Assembly: GCA_003504855.1 (NCBI GenBank)
Contig: DNZD01000349.1
Span: 1 to 11,238 of the forward strand
Source of the DNA: Cytophagales bacterium
GTDB lineage: Bacteria > Bacteroidota > Bacteroidia > Cytophagales > Cyclobacteriaceae
Length of the DNA: 11,238 nucleotides
Direction: 5' to 3'
A program made the translations under genes and the position numbers. The first letter of the stretch is position 1. The number at the start of each line of letters is the position of its first letter. The notes beneath the pieces were generated by a model. The model saw only the letters and a list, made by a program, of their open reading frames with translations, ran no database searches and was not told where the DNA came from. Positions 6,812-11,238 of this stretch are shown here, piece after piece.

Positions 6812-9800
6812 TTATTGTTTAACAAACCGAATGGTGCGCGAGCCTGCTTCGCTCATCACTTTCACCAGGTAGATGCCCCTGGAATAATCCGCCACATAAA
6901 ATCTGGCATCGCCGTCATTCAATTCCTGCGACTCCATCTTTTTTCCGGTTATTTGAAAGATCGCAACCTGTTTCTTACCGGGAAGTTCATCCAGGGAAAC
7001 GGTCAACCATTCGGAAGCCGGATTGGGGTATACCTGAATGCCTGAACCCATGGTTGGAATATCACCCGTGACCACGAATACCTGATCGTCCGAGAACAGA
7101 CTGATGCAATCGTCTACCTGAGAACGAACCTTATAGGTGCCGACCGAATTGATTTGTAAGGTTGTACCGGTGGCATTGGCGATTAAGCTGCCATTGCGAT
7201 ACCATTGATTGCCGGTCGGAGCACTTGACGTGAGTGTTGGCGTCGCCGAATTCGGATTAGTGGTTGTTATCACCGGTTTAGCCGGTAGAATACAAAAACT
7301 CTGATCTACTGGTGCGGCAGGAAAAAATCCAACGGCACCCTGCTGGCTTGCCGTAATTGTTACGCGCCCTGCACTCACCAGGGTAACCTGGCTTCCGGCG
7401 ATAGTGATCTTACCCGATGATGCTGAGTACGCCAGGGGTAAGGATGATGATGCCGTTCCGGTAAGTGTAAAGGGTGCTGTGCCAAGTGTCTTGTCAGGAA
7501 CAGTATTGAAAGTAATGGATTGCGTATTGACCACCATGTCCGCGGACGGATCACTGATGCAATCGTCGACCTTGCTTAGCACGGTATAGGTACCTGGTTG
7601 GGTCACCTGGATGGATGTCCCGGAAGCTCCTGGTATCGCTGCTCCATTCAGGTACCAGGTATTTCCGGTCGCCGCACTTGACGTGAGGGTGTGGGTACTC
7701 GTGGTGGTATTTGAAGCCGTGATGACAGGCTTAGCAGGGCGGACACAAAAACTCTGTGTTACGTCGGGTGCATCCAGGGTACTGGTGTTGCCAGCTTGTG
7801 AGGCAGTAATATTAACCCGGCCGGGGGCCAGAATAGTCACCTGATTTCCGGTGAGCGTAATGTTTGAAGATGCCGACGACAGAGTTACCGGCAATGCCGA
7901 ACTGGCTGTGGCCGTCAATGAAAACGGGGCATCGCCCATAACTTTGGTCGGCAATGCACTGAACGTAATGGTTTGACTTCCCTTCCATACGATCAAGGCA
8001 CCATAGGACGGACTACTGCCGTTGCCTCCGGCGAGGTCAACTTTCTTTGTCAATACACCCGTAACTGGATCGTACTCAAAGAAGGTTCCTAATCCCAATG
8101 CTCCTCCCGATTGAGTAAGACCATACAACTTTCCGTTACCGGATAAGGCCAATGTTCCCTGCGGTCCGCTTCCCGTTGTCGCGGAAGTAAAATCGGCCTT
8201 TTTCGCGAAGGCGCTTGTTGACGGGTCATATTCAAAAAGGGCCCCGTTGCCATTAGCTCCCCCAGATGAGGTCATTCCGTATAATTTTCCATTCGAGGCC
8301 GCCGTGAGACCGCCATACGGATATTCACCGTTTGATGCGCCGGCCAAGTCTATCTTTTTGGTAATGGTGCTTGTGCTTCGGTCATATTCAAAAAGGGTAC
8401 CCTGATTATTGGCCCCTCCGCCACTGGCCAACGCGTAGTACTTGCCATTTGCGGCCAGCGTCAAACTTCCAAATGGACTTATTCCAGTAGATGCAGAGAA
8501 GTCAGCTTTCTTGGTGAGTACATCAGTGGCAATGTTATATTCAAAAATTACTCCGCCTCCGTTGGCGCCGCCCCCCTGGGTCATACCGTACAACATACCG
8601 TCCGCTGTCGCGGTCAGTCTTCCATATGCGCTGTAACCATTTGCATAGTCAAAATTTTGTTTCACCGTATATGTATTACTGCTTAGATCATACTCAAACA
8701 ATACGCCATAGCTGCTGGTGCCACCAGAAGTGGTAGTGCCATACAATTTGTTTCCAACCCTGATCATACCTCCTTGTGGATTGGTGCCATTCACATCGAC
8801 AAAATCAACCTTCTTGTTGAATGCTAATGTGGTAGGATCAAATTCAAAGAGAACTCCTGGTGCGCCCGTTGATGTGGTGCCATAAAGTTTATTATTCAGG
8901 CCTTGTACCAATTCTCCCGTAGGACCACTTCCATTTCCTGCCGTCTGAAAATCAAATTTCTTGGTAAGCACAGCAGTTGACGGGTCGTATTCAAAAAGGG
9001 CCCCGGCTCCGGCATTACTAGTTGAGGTCATCCCATATAGTTTCCCGCTGGTTGCCTGCATCAGTGTGCCAAAAGGAGTACTTCCGTTTACTCCATCAAA
9101 ACTCACTTTGCGGGTATATGTGTTACTTGAAAGGTCATACTCAAAGAGAACACCACCGGAATTTGCGCCGCCATTTGAGGTAACTCCATAAAACTTACCA
9201 TTAGCGGCCTGAATCAAACCTCCAAAAGGAGCGCTGCCATTAACTACCAAAGATCCATTGAGGTCAATTTTCTTAGTGGTTGTATTCGTCGCCGGGTCGT
9301 ATTCGAAAATCACTCCCCCGTTTGATGTTCCGCCGGTAACCGTAGTTCCATATAGTTTTCCATTGGTGGCTTTAACAAGAGATGCATATGGAGTATCTCC
9401 TGTTGGTCCGGTGAAATCAAATTTCTTGGCATAGGTAGAAGTGGCGGGATCAAATTCTATGATGGTTCCCCGGCTTGAGGTTCCGCCACTCAGCGTCAAT
9501 CCATACAGTTTACCATTGGCCGCCTGAACAAATGAGCCATAGCCGTACCGACCATCGTTCGCAATGGATGAGAAGTCTATTTTCTTAGTAAGGACGTTTG
9601 TCGTCGGGTCAAATTCAAAGATGATGCCGGTAGCACTAAGCCCGCCAGCACCAGTCATGCCGTACATTTTGCCATTGGTAGCCTGAAATAAATTACCCCG
9701 GGGGTTGGCACCATTGGATGATCCGGCAAAGTCAATTCGCTTGGTATAGGTACTCGTGGTTAAATCATATTCAAACAGGACACCAAGGTTATTTGCACCG

Positions 9801-10240
9801 CCTGTGTTAGTCATGCCGTACAATTTTCCGTTTGTAGCCTGGATCAGTCCGCCGTAAGGTGTACCCCCATTGGTGCCATTGAAGTTGAGCTTCTTGATGT
9901 AGACACCTGTAGCGGGATCATATTCAAATAAGACCCCCTTGTCACTGGTGCCTCCCAGTTGTGTCATGCCATAAAGCTTGCCATTGGTGGCTTGCAGCAA
10001 TTGGGTGTATTGTGGTGATTTACCAGGAGTGGTGTATAAGAACTCATAACGCGGCACCAGCAACGTACTGTTGACGGCATCCTTAAAGATGACACCGAGG
10101 TTATCCTGACCGCCAGCGTATGTCACACCCCAGAGTTCTCCGGGGGTTTGCGCGCGCAGTTCACCAGCCAAACCTGCCAGCAGGATTAGCACCAGCATGG
10201 TTGCCAAAGAATCGATCTTGTTGAATAAAATTCTCTTCAT
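6812..10240 (-). CDS. Large secreted GloVer-repeat (Kelch-like) protein with two Ig-like modules and T9SS type A sorting domain
   Basis: 1142 residues. A signal peptide (1-30) has basic residues in MKRILFNK, a Leu-rich core and LRA/Q cleavage. Residues 36-756 are 14 tandem repeats of about 51 residues with core LYGMTxxGGxxxxGVLFEYDP, then TKKxDF, ending QATNGK; these match the Gloeobacter/Verrucomicrobia (GloVer, TIGR03803) repeat and resemble Kelch blades. Residues 757-907 and 908-1059 are two related Ig-like modules, each with a Cys pair 62 residues apart (832/894, 983/1045). Residues 1060-1142 are a type A T9SS sorting domain: IQVYPNPASEWLTV, then ITGK, and RGIYLVKV with a final RTIRFVKQ. 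The protein should cross the inner membrane by Sec and the outer membrane by T9SS, then be surface-anchored or released. No catalytic motif is visible; a binding or adhesive role is inference. It precedes the lipocalin-like lipoprotein gene by 12 nt. Confidence 0.93.
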   Translation of the reverse strand: MKRILFNKIDSLATMLVLILLAGLAGELRAQTPGELWGVTYAGGQDNLGVIFKDAVNSTLLVPRYEFLYTTPGKSPQYTQLLQATNGKLYGMTQLGGTSDKGVLFEYDPATGVYIKKLNFNGTNGGTPYGGLIQATNGKLYGMTNTGGANNLGVLFEYDLTTSTYTKRIDFAGSSNGANPRGNLFQATNGKMYGMTGAGGLSATGIIFEFDPTTNVLTKKIDFSSIANDGRYGYGSFVQAANGKLYGLTLSGGTSSRGTIIEFDPATSTYAKKFDFTGPTGDTPYASLVKATNGKLYGTTVTGGTSNGGVIFEYDPATNTTTKKIDLNGSLVVNGSAPFGGLIQAANGKFYGVTSNGGANSGGVLFEYDLSSNTYTRKVSFDGVNGSTPFGTLMQATSGKLYGMTSTSNAGAGALFEYDPSTAVLTKKFDFQTAGNGSGPTGELVQGLNNKLYGTTSTGAPGVLFEFDPTTLAFNKKVDFVDVNGTNPQGGMIRVGNKLYGTTTSGGTSSYGVLFEYDLSSNTYTVKQNFDYANGYSAYGRLTATADGMLYGMTQGGGANGGGVIFEYNIATDVLTKKADFSASTGISPFGSLTLAANGKYYALASGGGANNQGTLFEYDRSTSTITKKIDLAGASNGEYPYGGLTAASNGKLYGMTSSGGANGNGALFEYDPSTSAFAKKADFTSATTGSGPQGTLALSGNGKLYGLTQSGGALGLGTFFEYDPVTGVLTKKVDLAGGNGSSPSYGALIVWKGSQTITFSALPTKVMGDAPFSLTATASSALPVTLSSASSNITLTGNQVTILAPGRVNITASQAGNTSTLDAPDVTQSFCVRPAKPVITASNTTTSTHTLTSSAATGNTWYLNGAAIPGASGTSIQVTQPGTYTVLSKVDDCISDPSADMVVNTQSITFNTVPDKTLGTAPFTLTGTASSSLPLAYSASSGKITIAGSQVTLVSAGRVTITASQQGAVGFFPAAPVDQSFCILPAKPVITTTNPNSATPTLTSSAPTGNQWYRNGSLIANATGTTLQINSVGTYKVRSQVDDCISLFSDDQVFVVTGDIPTMGSGIQVYPNPASEWLTVSLDELPGKKQVAIFQITGKKMESQELNDGDARFYVADYSRGIYLVKVMSEAGSRTIRFVKQ
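7064..7972 (-). repeat. Tandem pair of about 455-bp Ig-like module repeats
   Basis: Two consecutive coding units (7520-7972 and 7064-7519 on the minus strand). Each begins ITFxxxPxKxxGxAPFxLTxTASSxLP, continues GRVxITASQ, then QSFCxxPAKPVIT, TLTSSAxTGNxWYxNG, GTYxVxSxVDDCIS. The first part resembles the MBG/Ig-like bacterial surface module and the second the short Ig-like modules common in T9SS cargo. The conserved Cys pair probably forms a disulphide outside the cell. Confidence 0.85.
7973..10135 (-). repeat. Array of 14 in-frame GloVer repeats (about 153 bp each)
   Basis: Protein-level tandem repeats at residues 36, 89, 140, 192, 245, 296, 350, 401, 452, 499, 550, 601, 653 and 705 (starts), with lengths of 53, 51, 52, 53, 51, 54, 51, 51, 47, 51, 51, 52, 52 and 52 residues. 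Repeat 1 is the most divergent (LWGVTYAGG, no FEYDP). Repeat 8 has lost the GG pair (STSNAGAGALFEYD) and repeat 9 is the shortest (47). Repeat 14 ends IVWKGSQ instead of the usual ATNGK. The DNA copies differ at many positions, so the array is old rather than recently amplified. Confidence 0.92.
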
Positions 10241-10241
10241 A

Positions 10242-10259
10242 TCGGAATTGATTTTCCGA
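10242..10259 (-). promoter_or_regulatory. Small hairpin directly before the start codon of the GloVer-repeat gene
   Basis: TCGGAA (10242-10247) and TTCCGA (10254-10259) are perfect complements with a 6-nt loop, so the mRNA could form a 6-bp stem ending one base before the ATG. That is where the ribosome would bind. Function is inferred only. A second short inverted repeat, GGCCA (10290-10294) with TGGCC (10306-10310), lies further upstream in the same 128-nt gap. No clear Bacteroidota promoter (TTTG/TAnnTTTG) was recognised in the gap. Confidence 0.3.
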
Positions 10260-10368
10260 AAGAGAACTATTTATCCATTTGGAAATCGGGGCCATTTATA
10301 CCGGGTGGCCGATGATTTTACCCGCGATGGGATTTGTTTTATAAGTGATAGGTCTTGCGTAGCGGTTT

Positions 10369-11112
10369 CTATCTGCTTTCCAACATTTTTATCACCATAT
10401 CCCGCTTTCGTTGAGCAACAGATACAGCATGGCCTCCGGTCAAAACAAGGCTGTCGGTGGCACGATCATAGCGCTTGATGTGAAGCGGGTTTACGAGAAA
10501 AGAATGATGGGTTCGGATGAATCCGGACGGTGCCAATAACTCCTCATGTGTACTGAGATTCCTCGACACCAGAATCGGATCTGCTTGTACGAGAAAAAAT
10601 TGGGTGTATGCGCCATCGGCCATGCAGTACAGGATATCACTTACTTTAATGAAATAGGTGGTGTTGACATCCTTTAACACAATTTGCCGATCGCGTACAG
10701 AGCGGGCGGATAACTGTTGCTGAAGTATTTCCAATTGTCGCTCCAGGTCCAGCTGGGAAACAGCCCTGGAGGCCCGCTCAAGGCTATTTCTAACTTCCTC
10801 AATATCAATAGGTTTAAGCAGGTAGTCAATCGCACTGAATTTAAATGCCTCTACGGCATATTGATTAAAAGCCGTTGTGAAAATCAATTGAAATGCGGGG
10901 CTGTCTATTCTTTTCAAGAGGTCAAAACCGGTACCATCATCCATCTCAATGTCAAGAAACAGCACATCAGGTTGGAACGAGCGGATGGTCTGCAACCCGG
11001 TATGTACACCATCTGCTTCTTTAATTTGATGGACGCCAGGCTGAATCTGGTGAATAAATTCCTTTAGGACAGTACGAACCCCGGCTTCATTGTCGATGAG
11101 GAGAATCTTCAT
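10369..11112 (-). CDS. LytTR-family response regulator (REC + LytTR DNA-binding domain)
   Basis: A 247-residue two-component response regulator of the LytR/AlgR class. The receiver domain (1-118) has an acidic pocket at D7 and E9 (sequence IDNEAG, with Asn at position 8 where many have Asp), the phosphoacceptor D54 in VLFLDIEMDDGTGFDLL, T80 in IFTTAF, and K100 in DYLLKP. A Leu/Gln-rich helical linker (about 119-138) leads to the LytTR domain (about 142-244), with VSDILYCMADGAYTQFFL, FIRTHHSFLVNPLHIKRY and the closing VSVAQRKRDMV. It should bind DNA when phosphorylated by its partner kinase, whose gene overlaps this start by 26 nt. The GloVer-repeat gene lies 128 nt downstream in the same orientation, which makes it a candidate target. 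Length and motifs are complete. Confidence 0.95.
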   Translation of the reverse strand: MKILLIDNEAGVRTVLKEFIHQIQPGVHQIKEADGVHTGLQTIRSFQPDVLFLDIEMDDGTGFDLLKRIDSPAFQLIFTTAFNQYAVEAFKFSAIDYLLKPIDIEEVRNSLERASRAVSQLDLERQLEILQQQLSARSVRDRQIVLKDVNTTYFIKVSDILYCMADGAYTQFFLVQADPILVSRNLSTHEELLAPSGFIRTHHSFLVNPLHIKRYDRATDSLVLTGGHAVSVAQRKRDMVIKMLESR

Positions 11113-11238
11113 GGCGATACATCAACGGCAGAAAGATCGAGACTACAACCCCGGTTCCGTGCATACCGGAGGAAACGGTAAATCGTGCATTTGTCTTTCT
11201 CGACGTGTTGAGTAAATATAGCCGATCGCGGATGATTG
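11087..11238 (-). CDS. LytS-type sensor histidine kinase, last 49 codons (5' part outside window)
   Basis: Reading the minus strand inward from the window edge (first full codon 11236-11234), the frame stays open to TGA at 11087-11089. The 49 residues start IIRDRLYLLN and end GTGVVVSIFLPLMYRHEDS plus five more. This fits the C-terminal end of the HATPase domain in LytS/YehU-type kinases: the end of the G2-box helix (consensus GxGLxNIxxRLxLL), then a strand, a Gly-Thr-Gly turn and the final VxIxLPL strand. The other minus-strand frames give either a stop or no recognisable pattern. The stop lies 26 nt inside the response-regulator gene, the usual arrangement for a coupled kinase-regulator pair. 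The sensing domain cannot be seen. Short length limits certainty. Confidence 0.72.
   Translation of the reverse strand, partial: IIRDRLYLLNTSRKTNARFTVSSGMHGTGVVVSIFLPLMYRHEDSPHRQ

Noticed and set aside
6380..6872. Two plus-strand open frames opposite the lipocalin-like lipoprotein
   Set aside because: The minus-strand protein has a signal peptide, lipid cysteine and export signature, while the plus-strand frames have none.
7973..10135. Regular repeats that might be taken for a CRISPR array or satellite
   Set aside because: The period is about 153 bp, always a multiple of three and in frame within one long reading frame; copies diverge strongly at DNA level and there are no short identical repeats with unique spacers.
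10241..10368. LytTR binding boxes controlling the GloVer gene
   Set aside because: I looked for paired direct repeats with a central GTT on both strands and found only single poor matches, so no operator is called.
10717..11067. 116-codon plus-strand open frame opposite the response regulator
   Set aside because: The minus-strand REC-LytTR protein has complete motifs across the same bases; the plus-strand translation shows no family pattern.

Overview
The window looks like a chromosomal segment of a Bacteroidota bacterium, most likely from the Cytophagales or a neighbouring order. The evidence is a type IX secretion system (T9SS) C-terminal sorting domain on a large surface protein, a lipoprotein with the acidic/basic export signature of this phylum just after its lipid cysteine, a SecA with an unusual C-terminal tail, a bacterial geranylgeranylglyceryl-phosphate-synthase-family enzyme of the type common in Bacteroidota, and almost no recognisable Shine-Dalgarno sequences. 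Species cannot be read from the sequence. I see no tRNA, rRNA, CRISPR, insertion sequence, phage gene or attachment site, and no gene-free stretch exceeds 300 bases; the longest is about 130.

Left half (1-6306, all plus strand): the 3' part of secA, cut by the window edge, is followed after 12 nt by a small exported SPOR-domain protein. That gene overlaps the start of an M20-family amidohydrolase by one base. After a 50-70 nt gap comes a Na+/phosphate-cotransporter-family protein with an unfamiliar C-terminal domain. A compact three-gene unit follows: a two-helix YqjE/holin-X-like membrane protein, an unrecognised single-helix membrane protein, and the GGGP-synthase-family enzyme. Their spacings are 3 nt and a 14-nt overlap, so they are probably co-transcribed. 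These are core or housekeeping functions: protein export, cell envelope, phosphate transport and lipid synthesis.

Right half (6362-11238, all minus strand): it converges on the left half at a strong 11-bp hairpin (6323-6349). Read in its own direction it holds a LytS-type histidine kinase, of which only the last 49 codons are in the window, overlapping a LytTR response regulator by 26 nt. After a 128-nt gap comes a 1142-residue secreted protein with 14 GloVer (Kelch-like) repeats, two tandem Ig-like modules and a T9SS sorting domain. Twelve nt further on is a small lipocalin-like lipoprotein. The last two genes form a probable surface-protein operon. The two-component pair lies directly upstream in the same orientation and may regulate it, but no binding site was recognised.

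I did not find a convincing new defence, mobile or RNA system. The items most worth checking are the 14-repeat protein (possibly a double seven-bladed propeller) with its lipoprotein partner, the Gln-to-Arg change in the second QSSS-like motif and the C-terminal domain of the Na/Pi-type transporter, and the operon linking the GGGP synthase to two small membrane proteins.
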